Below, piece by piece: positions 58,201-62,885 of a DNA stretch of 64,000 bases. Made by a program: the position numbers and the translations under genes. Every line of letters begins with the position of its first letter. Positions within the stretch are counted from its first letter, which is position 1. A model generated the notes under the pieces. It saw only the letters and a program-made list of their open reading frames with translations. It was not told where the DNA came from and did not search any database. This stretch comes from Saxidomus purpurata (Eukaryota > Mollusca > Bivalvia > Venerida > Veneridae), in assembly GCA_022818135.1 (NCBI GenBank), contig JAFMSR010000012.1, positions 33,318,124 through 33,382,123 of the forward strand, written 5' to 3'.

Positions 58201-58318
58201 TAATAGACCTGATTATCATAACGTAGTCGTTGTTGTGACAGATGGAGGAGCAAATTTTGGATCGGAAATTACTTTGCCAGCCATTGCAACTCAACTGAAA
58301 AACACACCTGACACAACG
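15417..58318 (+). CDS. Secreted Ser-rich, EGF/EB-repeat, VWA-domain protein (partial gene model)
   Basis: A multi-exon gene read from splice sites and frame. It starts at ATG 15431 and is open at the 3' end. Order: signal peptide; Ser/Asp-rich region of about 157 residues; four Cys-rich modules; 18 A+B exon pairs in the tandem array; further Cys-rich modules; then a VWA domain with its MIDAS motif. All junctions up to the VWA domain are phase 1; the join inside the VWA domain is phase 2. Summed exons give 2,060 codons with no in-frame stop. VWA domains bind protein ligands through a metal ion, and tandem EGF-like modules form extended disulphide rods, so an extracellular structural or adhesive protein fits. 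A matrix or byssal role in a mollusc is inference, and an immune or mucosal role is possible. The last part of the VWA domain and the stop codon lie beyond 58318. Exon boundaries have no transcript support here. Confidence 0.75.
15500..16010 (+). other. Intron 1
   Basis: Ordinary AT-rich intron DNA with one short open frame and no domain. No mobile element recognised. Confidence 0.55.
16017..16487 (+). CDS. Exon 2 of the EGF/VWA gene: Ser/Asp-rich low-complexity region
   Basis: Acceptor 'cttctttatag' and donor 'cag|gtaaca' bound a 471-nt exon that is phase 1 at both ends. It encodes a short mixed acidic and basic start (about 30 residues, ending in 'GMWRHKKGHR'), then long Ser runs with Asp and Glu, then about seven repeats of 'SSISSQ'. 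Many Ser-Asp/Glu contexts resemble casein-kinase phosphorylation sites, as in acidic biomineral phosphoproteins. That analogy is inference. The frame on the opposite strand (Leu- or Cys-rich) is a shadow. The AGC runs will vary in length between individuals. Confidence 0.75.
16115..16254 (+). repeat. (AGC)n coding microsatellite
   Basis: Imperfect AGC/AGT/GAC triplets, with a pure AGC run at about 16206-16250, in frame as polyserine. Length changes stay in frame. Confidence 0.9.
16291..16415 (+). repeat. 18-bp coding minisatellite
   Basis: About seven tandem copies of an 18-bp unit such as 'agcagccagagcagtatt', each coding for six residues (SSQSSI). Neighbouring copies differ mainly at third positions (agc/agt, att/ata, cag/caa). 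Confidence 0.85.
16488..18493 (+). other. Intron 2, carries an antisense mariner relic
   Basis: A two-kilobase intron. Apart from the mariner remnant at 17190-17900 no feature is recognised. Confidence 0.5.
17190..17900 (-). pseudogene. Degenerate mariner (Tc1/mariner) transposase
   Basis: Read on the minus strand. The first catalytic-Asp region appears as 'TDDETCIYYFEYQ' (near 17825), the second as 'LIHDNATAHMSKFV' (near 17560), and the third as 'YSPSRSPCDFFLF' (near 17460), the mariner DD34D signature. 'GEYFEDLIQD' near 17285 is the C-terminal motif. Frameshifts and stops separate the pieces, so it is dead. The longest intact piece is 108 codons (17339-17665). I could not define both terminal inverted repeats. 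It lies antisense in intron 2. Confidence 0.85.
18494..18631 (+). CDS. Exon 3 of the EGF/VWA gene: Cys-rich module
   Basis: Acceptor 'attttttccag' and donor 'gtaagt' bound a 138-nt exon, phase 1 at both ends. It starts 'DSSSSFADGCCEKDKDC', continuing the Ser-rich theme, and has eight Cys with the closing pattern C-x-C-x(11)-C ('CQCNPAFG', then 'NGTC'). This is EGF/EB-like, with the usual Gly two residues before the last Cys. Confidence 0.75.
18632..20501 (+). other. Intron 3, contains a copy of repeat R
   Basis: Contains repeat family R copy 3 (19610-20270). The rest is AT-rich with no recognised element. Confidence 0.5.
19610..20270. repeat. Dispersed repeat family R, copy 3
   Basis: Collinear with 10415-11015. 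An inverted tRNA-like segment (19755-19850, reverse strand; B-box-like 'gtagggttcgcctcccgg' when reversed) is embedded, so the family may include a minus-strand SINE. It ends with 'ccggtcaaaagcgtgc', 'tacggctgcgccga'. Confidence 0.65.
20502..20642 (+). CDS. Exon 4 of the EGF/VWA gene: Cys-rich EGF-like module
   Basis: Acceptor 'tgtttatgtag' and donor 'cag|gtattc' bound a 141-nt phase 1-1 exon. It has eight Cys, opening 'CIGEPCNVTDQC', with 'ICLCEEGFL' followed by 'EGKCVPC', a classic EGF C-x-C ending. The acceptor has a weak pyrimidine tract, but the phase fits. Confidence 0.75.
20931..21041 (+). CDS. Exon 5 of the EGF/VWA gene: short Cys-rich module
   Basis: Acceptor 'tcaactttcag' and donor 'gcg|gtaagt' bound a 111-nt phase 1-1 exon. 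It has five Cys ('LPCPDADLC', 'KNCSEECADG', 'DGEC'). It is shorter than its neighbours and lacks the C-x-C motif, so it may be a reduced module. Confidence 0.7.
21120..21530 (-). pseudogene. LINE ORF2 C-terminal fragment
   Basis: On the minus strand, 'LFQWFQLRINHRILETN', then 'CSFCQTTAETVFHLFCKC' and 'SFW' match the Cys/His-rich zinc-binding tail after the reverse transcriptase in L1-like LINEs. The preceding frame (21340-21546) carries 'GCRAMYDILIETK' and 'FNWKKC', also typical of that tail. A frameshift near 21350 separates them. A dead, 5'-truncated copy in intron 5. Confidence 0.75.
21540..21830 (-). repeat. 'GTCAAGGTCA' repeat block
   Basis: 'acatttgaccc', 'atgtgaccttgacctttga' and 'gtgacattgacctttag' recur with about 120-base spacing. 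This is the reverse complement of the motif seen at 1-600 and 54380-54800. Confidence 0.55.
21840..22620. other. Intron 5, no recognised feature
   Basis: AT-rich. No exon, RNA or element recognised. Confidence 0.4.
22625..23000 (+). repeat. Relic of one foldback-element unit, split by a MITE
   Basis: 'cttcctgaaaggcggcgaga', 'cttcctgaaagtttcac' and 'ggaaacggacaacttcc', then after the MITE 'ttagggatgtttatgggagg', follow the same order as a unit of the element at 8496-10352. This is a second, intronic copy of the family. Confidence 0.7.
22738..22969. mobile_element. 232-bp MITE with TA target-site duplication
   Basis: Perfect 25-bp terminal inverted repeats begin 'cactcaacaggtttagaaac' and end with its reverse complement. 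The dinucleotide TA flanks both sides (22736-22737 and 22970-22971), the target duplication of Tc1/mariner-type elements. The interior is AT-rich and non-coding. Removing the insert restores the order seen in foldback units at 8.6-10.3 kb. Confidence 0.9.
23078..23200 (+). CDS. Exon B0 of the EGF/VWA gene: divergent ancestor-like B module
   Basis: Acceptor 'tgtccatacag'; 123 nt, phase 1-1. It encodes a module starting 'VGTRVGESCTTSLTTC', clearly homologous to the 18 B exons of the array but diverged in codons and residues. The donor is GC rather than GT ('tgtg|gcaagt'), a GC-AG intron with an otherwise good consensus; the array copies have 'gcg|gtaagc'. Seven Cys, with the C-x-C close. Confidence 0.75.
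23484..23635 (+). pseudogene. Decayed A-exon relic at the 5' edge of the array
   Basis: Repeats the sequence upstream of exon A ('cattggatgagtttcatcac', 'attgtcagaacg') and the exon start ('agttggacaa', 'tgtgatccttgtaatt'). It reads 'VGQNLCDPCN' then TAA, followed by loss of the rest of the exon. A dead module between B0 and A1. Confidence 0.75.
23770..23895 (+). CDS. Exon A1 of the EGF/VWA gene: array module A
   Basis: Acceptor 'tttatttcaacag' and donor 'tgct|gtaagt'; phase 1-1; 42 residues including the shared first codon. Cys at 6, 9, 16, 22, 29, 31 and 42. It opens 'VGGELCDPC' and has 'GRCECPPDQ' as the C-x-C part. An odd Cys number (seven) suggests one bond to the neighbouring module. 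EGF/EB-like, with no calcium-binding EGF consensus visible. Confidence 0.8.
24261..24383 (+). CDS. Exon B1 of the EGF/VWA gene: array module B
   Basis: Acceptor 'ggaactttaag' (weaker than B0's 'ccatacag') and donor 'gcg|gtaagc'; 123 nt, phase 1-1; 41 residues with Cys at 9, 16, 19, 23, 28, 30 and 41. After exon A it opens 'YGTRVGESC' and closes with 'CDCVDGFTWNGTLC', the EGF-type C-x-C and Gly-x-x-Cys ending. Also seven Cys, so an A+B pair has 14. Confidence 0.8.
24772..40929 (+). CDS. Exons A2-A18 of the EGF/VWA gene
   Basis: Identical to A1. Starts: 24772, 25774, 26776, 27778, 28780, 29782, 30784, 31786, 32788, 33790, 34792, 35794, 36796, 37798, 38800, 39802 and 40804; each ends 125 bases later. 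Each has its own acceptor and 'gtaagt' donor, so all can be spliced in. Any number can be skipped without changing frame. Confidence 0.75.
25263..41417 (+). CDS. Exons B2-B18 of the EGF/VWA gene
   Basis: Identical to B1. Starts: 25263, 26265, 27267, 28269, 29271, 30273, 31275, 32277, 33279, 34281, 35283, 36285, 37287, 38289, 39291, 40293 and 41295; each ends 122 bases later. The 65-codon frame on the opposite strand of each copy is a shadow. Confidence 0.75.
41806..41929 (+). pseudogene. Broken 19th exon A at the 3' edge of the array
   Basis: Matches exon A from its acceptor to 41921, then switches to unrelated sequence. 'atcgac' is followed by 'cgttaa' instead of 'ggtagctgctgtaagt'. That removes the last Cys and the donor and creates an in-frame TAA. 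If spliced in, it would end the protein; without a donor it is more likely skipped, and B18 can join 42101 or 44090 in phase. Confidence 0.8.
42101..42172 (+). CDS. Possible mini-exon, shortened A module
   Basis: Acceptor 'tatttcgacag' and donor 'tgct|gtaagt' bound 72 nt, phase 1-1, open throughout. It begins 'ATPIVCDGPCMEC' and ends 'DQAQINGGC', clearly an exon A missing about 18 central codons. It could be a functional four-Cys mini-module or a relic that still keeps its frame. A transcript would decide. Confidence 0.5.
42285..42560 (+). pseudogene. Decayed partial copy of the array unit
   Basis: 'gagaatgcccgcctta', 'aagtacaaaatcaacaggag', 'aaatgttatagttcttaa' and 'aagaacgaggtcgcagctg' follow the order of the 3' part of exon A and its intron. 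Indels break the frame and the donor is lost ('caataagtg'). Confidence 0.7.
42600..43340 (-). pseudogene. LINE-derived RNase H fragment
   Basis: On the minus strand, 'MPAYCGVHGNEIAVTLTK' (42879-43073) matches the 'PAHCGIPGNEAADTLAK' motif of retrotransposon RNase H domains; the usual Asp after 'EIA' is Val here. Upstream pieces ('VSVTAAIQDDC', near 43330) may be the preceding part, with stops between. 42612-42851 may be its tail. Dead. It sits in the intron between 42172 and 44090. Confidence 0.6.
43345..44089 (+). other. Intron, no recognised element
   Basis: AT-rich with a short poly-C run near 43811. No exon or element recognised. Confidence 0.45.
44090..44215 (+). CDS. Exon of the EGF/VWA gene: Cys-rich module after the array
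   Basis: Acceptor 'taatttaccag' and donor 'cca|a|gtaagt'; 126 nt, phase 1-1. It encodes 'LLCGNCTTDSDCFGDNQVC', then 'CVCRNNTYLDDCGIC'. Seven Cys with the C-x-C pattern. Diverged from A and B but of the same type. Confidence 0.75.
45112..45470 (+). mobile_element. Hairpin MITE family H, copy 1
   Basis: Starts with 'tggtttcggtgtaagatgac'. It contains a near-perfect hairpin around 45150-45240 ('ttttcacgagtggcgc' facing 'gccacgagtgaaaat'; 'caccaaaagtg' facing 'cttttggtg') and continues through 'atgacgtca' motifs to 'caatccgggtaacag'. The reverse complement lies at 60440-60780. No coding. Confidence 0.8.
45960..46361. repeat. Minisatellite with TACCRCATATAA core
   Basis: About 15 diverged units of 25-30 bases with 'taccgcatataatg', 'tacagcatataa' or 'taccacatataa'. 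Single units also appear at 47213-47245 and 48038-48050, between and after the duplicated elements, so those elements are embedded in the array. Open frames on both strands come from the repeat. Confidence 0.8.
46362..47209 (+). repeat. Duplicated block, copy 1: hairpin plus TIR element
   Basis: The first 130 bases are a near-perfect palindrome: 'gttattgaacttgtatgg' ... 'ccatacaagttcaataa', with inner arms 'tgatttggcgggaacaac' and its complement. Then comes a block (46495-47206) whose ends are inverted ('ttattatatacttt' and 'agtatataataa'). Copy 2 follows at 47245-48034 in the same orientation. Confidence 0.8.
47245..48034 (+). repeat. Duplicated block, copy 2
   Basis: Collinear with copy 1. 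The palindrome's right inner arm is deleted here ('acaacgagctagctcg'), a poly-A run replaces part near 47551, and 'tgatcgctaggaccgccctc' (near 47903) is extra. Its TIRs are 'ttattgtatactttcatatt' and 'aatatgaaagtatataataa'. Confidence 0.8.
48540..48725 (-). repeat. tRNA-derived SINE, family S, minus strand
   Basis: On the minus strand: a tRNA-like head with B box 'gggttcgagtcccaccag', then 'tcgtgaccgtacttcctcat', 'aggaagcggactcgag' and 'aagcttcaagctttcttcg'. The same modules lie at 51995-52165 on the plus strand. Confidence 0.75.
49540..50075. repeat. ACTGTA-rich simple tandem repeat
   Basis: Over 500 bases of interspersed 'ctgtactctattctactgta' and 'atctactgtaatctac' variants with a mixed 5-6-base period. 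Non-coding. Confidence 0.9.
50222..50290 (+). repeat. tRNA-like SINE head
   Basis: 'cagttcagtggtaagcgcg' (A-box side) and 'ctgggttcgaatttcagcc' (B-box) with tRNA-like spacing. Continues into non-tRNA sequence. Pseudogene or SINE head. Confidence 0.65.
50345..50886 (-). repeat. Large inverted pair P, copy 1 (empty site)
   Basis: The reverse complement matches 52480-53450 with very few changes. Here 'ccttgtcgttacg' (on the reverse strand) is uninterrupted, showing the unoccupied insertion site of the element at 52967. Confidence 0.85.
51510..51720 (+). mobile_element. Hairpin MITE family H, diverged partial copy
   Basis: 'tcttcaacccggattgacat', 'gacgtcgtttgaatga', 'tttcccacggatttcga', 'aaataaacaggaac' and 'tttggtattgatgt' follow the order of copy 60440-60780. 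The hairpin end is absent. Confidence 0.65.
51778..51930. repeat. Diverged 'tgaccttga' repeat
   Basis: 'acagtgaccttaacattggg' and 'cctgtggccttgactttga' are diverged relatives of the repeat at 21.5 kb. Low information. Confidence 0.35.
51990..52168 (+). repeat. tRNA-derived SINE, family S, plus strand
   Basis: Head 'gcggtggtgtagacgttaag' and B box 'gcggattcaagccc', then 'cacgactgtacttcctcata', 'ccaggaagcggactcgaga' and 'gataagctacaagctttctt'. Same family as 48540-48725, opposite orientation. Confidence 0.75.
52480..53452 (+). repeat. Large inverted pair P, copy 2 (filled site)
   Basis: Matches the reverse complement of 50345-50886. It is interrupted at 52967-53378 by a TIR element. Shared text includes 'aatcctcagcattcaacttg', 'aggacaggtgtgggcattcc' and 'tggagccgttgcgttttgcc'. 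Confidence 0.85.
52967..53378. mobile_element. 412-bp long-TIR element with 6-bp TSD
   Basis: Ends 'tatggttggccaacgccacc' and, inverted, 'tatggttggccatcgccacc'. The inverted repeats extend for about 120 bases, with alternating 'ccgcggcataaatattt' and 'gctccggcataaatatga' motifs. Target duplication 'gtcgtt' at 52961-52966 and 53379-53384. The homologous empty site in copy 1 has one 'gtcgtt'. The interior is a short GT-rich spacer with no transposase, so it is non-autonomous. Confidence 0.93.
53699..53794 (+). CDS. Exon of the EGF/VWA gene: small Cys-rich module before the VWA domain
   Basis: Acceptor 'ttttatcctcag' precedes 53699. Donor 'tgct|gtaacg' gives 96 nt; an alternative donor six bases later ('aacg|gtacca') keeps the same phase. 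It encodes 'LPDGDPCFCDDECTSNTC', then 'LCDVCVPPDTMDC'. Phase 1-1 and joins the VWA exon in frame. Confidence 0.7.
53801..54117 (+). other. Intron before the VWA domain
   Basis: Short AT-rich intron ending in a good pyrimidine tract ('actatttttttcag'). No element recognised. Confidence 0.55.
54118..54358 (+). CDS. Exon of the EGF/VWA gene: N-terminal half of the VWA domain
   Basis: Acceptor 'attttttttcag' and donor 'ta|gtaagt'. It encodes 'DVDLFIVSDNSGSVGIDNY', where D-x-S-x-S is the first MIDAS element of VWA domains, then 'THVGWYDFST' and 'FYIDNNLKATE'. It ends in phase 2; the last two bases TA plus C of the next exon make Tyr, giving the 'YFIGGWT' join expected in a VWA fold. Confidence 0.85.
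54380..54800 (+). repeat. Tandem repeat, about 125-bp unit, with GGTCAAGGTCACAGTG
   Basis: Three to four units each have 'catcaaacttgctc', 'cctgtaacat' with 'tagatg', and 'ggtcaaggtcacagtg'. Intronic. A bivalve-type repeat by my recollection. Confidence 0.75.
54801..55045 (+). other. Intron sequence, no recognised element
   Basis: AT-rich spacer. Confidence 0.4.
55048..56096. mobile_element. About 1-kb element with 85-bp terminal inverted repeats
   Basis: The left end (55072-55152) and right end (56020-56096) are inverted copies sharing 'attgaacaggaatgtgaga', 'gtggccaca' and 'aggggtcttagc'. Just outside the left end lies a second copy of the tip, forming a hairpin 'tctcacattcctgttca' - 'tgaacaggaatgtgaga'. 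The interior is AT-rich with a GATT run and no transposase. Confidence 0.7.
55278..55314. repeat. (GATT)n microsatellite
   Basis: About eight GATT units followed by a T-rich tract. Confidence 0.9.
56455..57122 (+). pseudogene. 3' fragment of a LINE (ORF2 C-terminus and tail)
   Basis: 'NWAYQVKCILDQAGLAYV' (near 56465) and then 'KFRTSAHDLAIEIGRHINI' with 'CIQCSSNIIENEFHHLLICS' (56695-56830) match the post-RT region with its Cys/His zinc-binding motif. It ends with 'gcaataaattatattg' and a 'ttgttgttgttg' tail, a typical 3' end of a non-LTR element. A 5'-truncated, frameshifted copy. Confidence 0.8.
57149..57540. repeat. Two abutting inverted-repeat blocks
   Basis: The 12-bp 'atagggttaact' (57149-57160) faces 'agttaaccctat' (57301-57312). 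Overlapping this, the 14-bp 'ctattctaacgcac' (57309-57322) faces 'gtgcgttagaatag' (57527-57540). The inner sequence has repeated 'tttgcgac', 'acgttatttaaa' and 'taaacg' motifs. Probably two small non-autonomous elements, or one element with nested ends. Confidence 0.65.
57541..57835 (+). other. Intron sequence, no recognised element
   Basis: AT-rich. Nothing recognised. Confidence 0.4.
57838..58131 (+). repeat. Minisatellite ending at a VWA splice acceptor
   Basis: About 11 diverged units of roughly 25-30 bases with 'aacaccactcgaatatatc' and 'gtatttaacacc'. Some units contain 'atttaagcttcatc' or 'tatttaagctttat' (near 57929 and 58011), which copy the real intron/exon junction 'atttaag|cttcatc' at 58131/58132. 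Confidence 0.8.
58132..58318 (+). CDS. Exon of the EGF/VWA gene: central part of the VWA domain
   Basis: Acceptor 'aatatttaag' and donor 'acg|gtattt'. It encodes 'FIGGWTETSVALSAVLDDL', which has the MIDAS Thr, then 'NVVVVVTDGGANFGSEI', with the second MIDAS Asp. Phase 2 in, phase 0 out. The rest of the VWA domain (about 50 residues) must lie further on, beyond the LINE or outside the window. The pyrimidine tract is poor because the minisatellite abuts it. Confidence 0.85.
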
Positions 58319-58780
58319 GTATTTATATTTCTTGATTAATAGTTAAAGACAATTAAAATATGTCAAATATGTTAATCGTTTTATTGCACCTTATCAGTTA
58401 TAATTGATATGCACATGCGTGAAACATGGCGGACACAATTCAAATTCAGGTGGAAAAAGTTCTTTGATAGAGTTCATAGAGTTTGTAGAGGCCAGATATG
58501 GAATACTCCATATAAACAATTTTGTTTTTATAGGCCCTTTTGTTTTTGTTTCCCAAGTTTTCAAATGATGTATGTGTTGGTTCCGGTAGGTGTTCTTTTT
58601 CTATATTTTTACACTAACACAATTAATTCACCATGAATTGAACTGTATATAACCACTTGTAAAAACTTTTTAAAAATATTGACACATGGAAACAAAATCG
58701 CAATATAAATGTGATAAAAATACTTTTTGGATTTATTTTATAAACTGTGTTGGATCTTTACCTAGCTGGTCTATAATATG
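58319..58780 (+). other. Intron sequence before the LINE
   Basis: AT-rich. No exon recognised. Confidence 0.4.
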
Positions 58781-58787
58781 CATTCAA

Positions 58788-59895
58788 ATGACAAAATCGA
58801 AGAAAAGCAAGAAGAAAAGGACACTTTCCACACCTGACAATACAGGTATTTTACCTGGAAAAATAATTACCAAAAACCGTTCATTCAACTAGCAATGTTT
58901 TGCACAATACAAATAGTACAGCAATGTCTAATCAGGTCAAGGCTATATACAACCAATGAATATGTCGAATCCGGTAAATATGAACTCTTATCAGACTCCA
59001 AGTGGTACTTTTTTTTACATCGGCGCATCAACAATTCGTAAACAACCCACGACTCATGTCGACACTATCTACAGTTCCTTCTCCTAACCATCCTCAAATG
59101 TACAGTGACAATTTCCAGCAAACTGTAATTGAAAGGCTAAATTCTATGGACAAGAGATTACATCAAATTGATTCAAATGAAAATCAGTTATCAAGTTTGT
59201 CCCAGAAAATGACATTGATTGAAAATCGGGTGTTTTCTGTTGAGAAATCAGTCAGTGAAGCTAAAAAGACTCTCGCAGAGGTTGAAACAAGTAGAGCTAT
59301 GGACTCGCAGGTTTGCGATGAAATTCAAGCAAAGCAGCGGGATATTGACAAAACATTGAAATCTGAGCGCGACCTCATGAAAAATCTACAATCTGAGTAC
59401 GACAAACTAAAACATGTTAGTGAAGAGGTAATAGACCTACAAGCTCGATTAATGAGAGACAACCTATTGTTTTTTGGGTTTGGTGAAAAACACTCGGTCG
59501 ATGATCGGCGTTCTGAAAACTGTACACAGAGAATTTTGGATTTCTGCAAAGACGACCTAAAAATAAGTGATGCATATGATACTATAAAAATTGAACGTGC
59601 ACACAGGGTCGGAAAGTATGACAACATGAAAACTAGGCCAATAGTAGTGAAATTTAGTCATTATCCTGATAAATTGAAAATCAAGCAAAAAGTGTTTAAT
59701 GATTTGCCCGAAGACACCTACTTCCGTGTGAGTGATCAGTTCCCTAAAGCGATCCAGGACAGACGACAATTACTGATCCCTACCATGATCAAGGCTCGGG
59801 AAGATAACAAGAAAGCCGCATTGTCCTATGACAAATTTATAATTTACGGTCAATACTACACAGTAGATACTGTGTCAAATGCTGGCTACAGTTAG
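58788..59895 (+). pseudogene. LINE ORF1 (coiled coil and RNA-binding domain)
   Basis: A basic start 'MTKSKKSKKKRTLSTPDN' at 58788 is followed by a frameshift and a stop near 58890. The 297-codon frame 59002-59895 is intact. It has a heptad-rich coiled coil (about residues 45-150) and an ORF1p-like RNA-binding region with 'IERAHRVGKYDNMKTRPIVV', the hallmark of L1-type ORF1 (Transposase_22 family). ORF1p trimers bind LINE RNA. The first ATG of the long frame is probably not the real start. Confidence 0.85.
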
Positions 59896-59914
59896 GAAGC
59901 TAACCAGAAACAAT

Positions 59915-60870
59915 TAAATGTTTTACTCTGGAATGTACAGGGTATCAAAAGAAAATTAAACGATTGTGACTTTATTAATTTTGTTTCAGATTATGATCTA
60001 ATTTGGCTTACAGAATTCCAAACTAAGAGATATACATATAAATGGCTATGAGTACTTGAACTGTCCAAGACCAAAATGTAACTAGAAATCGAAAAGAAAC
60101 AGCGGAGGTGTTATCGTATATTATAAACAATGTCATAGTAACCATATTGAGTCAATTAGCCTGAATGACAAAGGTATTATATGGTTCATTTAAAGAAAAT
60201 GTATGTAACTCTAAGAAAGATGTATATGTATGTTTATGCTATATTCCACCGGAAGATTCCGCTGTGTACCGACATGCCAATTTGCCACTTTATGAATTTG
60301 ATTTTTTCAAAAAATTAAATAATGACGTACGTAGATTTATTTTATTTTTTCCAGTGAATTATAGAGTTTTCTCAGTGAAATAAAAGTGATAATCCACAGT
60401 TTTGAAACAGTGGATTACCATTTTTATTTTTCACTTTTTTAGCAATCTTTAACCCGGATTTACGTCAAAAAGTATACCGAGCGTAATTAATGCTGGAAAC
60501 CATGCGACGATGACGTCGTTTAAATGACGTCATTTGAGCTCTGTTTTCTGATGACGTTTCCCGCGATTTTCGATACTTTATAGAAACAAACTCAATAAAA
60601 GTGGAGTTTTAACCATAAAATAAACAGAAAAATTGTTGGTATCGGTGTAATATCACGTTAATTTCACTCGTGAACACCAAAAGTTGTTATTTTCACTCGT
60701 GGCTGCGCCACTCGTGAAAATATCACTTTTGGTGCCCACTCGGTGAAATTATAACGTGATCTTACACCGAAACCAACAATTATGCTCTGTATAATGAGCA
60801 TGGTTCGGTATATGTAGTAGGTGACATGAATTCGCGCACGAGCGATCAACTTGATTACGTGTCTGAATCA
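59915..60870 (+). pseudogene. LINE ORF2 endonuclease, 5' part
   Basis: 'NVLLWNVQGIKRKLND' with 'DLIWLTEF' is the start of an apurinic-like endonuclease (Asn and Glu catalytic positions). After frameshifts comes 'VYVCLCYIPPEDS' then 'FFKKLNNDV' (60325). A MITE follows, then 'YALYNEHGSVYVVGDMNSRT' (near 60781), which has the catalytic Asp and Asn ('GDxN'). Confidence 0.85.
60335..60780 (-). mobile_element. Hairpin MITE family H, copy 3, inside the LINE
   Basis: From about 60440 it is the reverse complement of 45112-45470, with the same hairpin at 60660-60750 ('ttttcactcgtggc' facing 'gccactcgtgaaaat'). The left part adds another hairpin ('taatccacagttttg' / 'aaacagtggatta'). The endonuclease frame resumes at 'tatgctctgtataatgagca'. 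I could not fix the target duplication. Confidence 0.8.
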
Positions 60871-62535
60871 AATTAAAACCGTTATTACGCGCCGCCAGGA
60901 GGCGGTGCGTATATTGGAATGCAGTAAGTAAAATTTCCATGGGGTGACGTAACTACTTTTAGACTGTAGAATGATTTCACAGTGTGTCTTTGTAACAAGC
61001 GGTCTTTTGATTTGAGATCGCGAACCAGTCTAAATTTTACGGAAATAGCCGAGTCTAAATTTTACGGAAATAGCCGATTTTAAACGAATGACTACGAACG
61101 ACTGAGATTCTGCCGACGGGTAGCGGCTGAAGATAGTCTTTTAAACCCGACTTTGAAATTTTTTTCTAACAGATATTTGAATATACTTTACGAAACTACC
61201 AAGCTTATGATGTGTCCACTTCTTATTTAAAGTGTCTGGGAAGTTAAATTCGTTTGTTTACATAAAGTTGTACCGCCATTCCGAAACAAACGTCTGTATT
61301 GGTGAATAACGAAGTTATACGGTAGGAAACTCGATGCCTCGATAGCGCAGTGCAATGTATCCCCGCTTGACACGCGGGAGATCAGAGATCGAAACCTCGC
61401 CGGAGTGGAATTAACTTTATTTATTTTATATAGTGGGGAACAAATTAATTTATATCTTGGAAATAATTTTTCTTTCGTACAAGAATAATATAAATTGAAG
61501 CAAATTTATATGTTAGAATTCTAGACATAGGAAAATAAAAAAAAATTATTATTTCAATGATTTGTAATTCAATAATGTGACAGCAGCCAATTTTCATACA
61601 GAGGAAACAATGCCTATAGACTTGACGTAGAATCATCTTTTTTAGCATTAAACATTAACAAATGGTCAGCCTTATACAAAATTAGAGTGCAAAAAGATTA
61701 GGTTTGGTTAATCACTATACAATAAATCCAACATTACTAATTATCGCAACCCCCACTCCATTTGGCGGCGTTCAAACATTTGACTTGTGTAGACTTACCA
61801 ATGTGCAATACTAACGCTTCGGATTTACCTGTCCGTAAAAATTGCGATACTCGGATAAATAATTTCGGTGCAAAGTTACTAACTCTCTGTATCAAAAAAC
61901 AACTTAGTTTGGATAATGTGACAGTGACGTAACAGATATATGTGTATACAAACGTTTCAAGCATTGCGTAAACAGGTAGAGCATGTTTATAGAAAAGGGT
62001 TATAGGCTTTAAAATACATGGACGTACGATAGAACGGTGCGTTAGTGCAGTGGGTAGGGCGCTGGGTGTCTACAATAAAGATTTTAAGGACTGGTTTTTT
62101 CTCATTTTCCACATCGAAGCTTAATATTTTTTCCATTGAATTATTTCACTATGACTTCAGGTAACATTTTAATTGTGTAGATGTATGCTTCTTTTCAATC
62201 TTTTTAGACAATAAACAATAAACGACAGTAGAATGACTAAAATCATTCTATAACCATTTCAAGCATGAGCATTTCGTGCTTACTGGTATCTCATGTAATG
62301 GAATATGTACATTTAACTAGTATTACCAAAACTACGATGATTTGACCAAGAAAATTCTTCAGCAAGTAATGAAGGTACATGACATTGTTCCTTTGAACTG
62401 TTGCTGTTTGATGAATTATCGAAAAAGGCTAAATTTGGTTTAATGTGTTCTAAGTACAGTCAGAAAAGCATGAGTTTAAATGATTATAGTAGACTCTTCT
62501 GTTGCGTCATTGTAAAATTATCCTAACCGGACAAT
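60870..62535. other. Foreign DNA inserted in the LINE endonuclease
   Basis: Replaces or splits the endonuclease frame between 'DQLDYV' and 'NNLVIVNGRL'. It starts with 'cgccgccaggaggcggtgcg' (hairpin-like), contains a tRNA-Val-like SINE head (61331-61412) and a weaker tRNA-like segment (62033-62075), and is otherwise AT-rich. Its exact ends are unclear. Confidence 0.6.
61331..61412 (+). repeat. tRNA-Val-like SINE head
   Basis: 'gcctcgatagcgcagt' (A-box side), a five-pair anticodon arm 'cccgcttgacacgcggg' with a GAC anticodon, and 'gagatcgaaacctcgcc' (B-box). The acceptor stem is poor and the B box is altered, so I call a pseudogene or SINE head rather than a working tRNA. Confidence 0.6.
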
Positions 62536-62860
62536 AAAGAAAATAATCTTGTTATTGTCAATGGACGGCTAGAAAAGGGAAATTACACTTATCACTCCGT
62601 ATATAGAAATAGACCTGTAGCAAGTACGGTAGATTATTTAATCACAGGTATAATTAATTTTGAATCAATATTGAATATGAGTGTTCTTGATATATCCGAG
62701 TTTTCGGATCATTGCCCTATTGTTTTTACATTGAACTGTACGCTTGATATGATGGTGGATGACTGCCGAACGTTTGATAAAATAATATGGAATACATCTG
62801 ACACTGAACATTTTTTTGAAATCTTAGATTCTAAGACAGATTCGTTTGATGATTAAACAA
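62535..62860 (+). pseudogene. LINE ORF2 endonuclease, 3' part
   Basis: 'NNLVIVNGRLEKGNYTYHS', 'ASTVDYLITG' and 'FSDHCPIVFTLNC' carry the conserved Asp-Tyr and Ser-Asp-His motifs that end the endonuclease domain. It stops at 62856. Confidence 0.85.
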
Positions 62861-62885
62861 AAAGAAATAGATATAAACCAGTGTA

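Noticed and set aside
59325..59627. 100-codon minus-strand frame
   Set aside because: Antisense shadow of LINE ORF1.
62033..62075. tRNA gene
   Set aside because: Has an A-box-like part ('gcgttagtgcagtgggtag') but no B box or fold; at most a degraded SINE.
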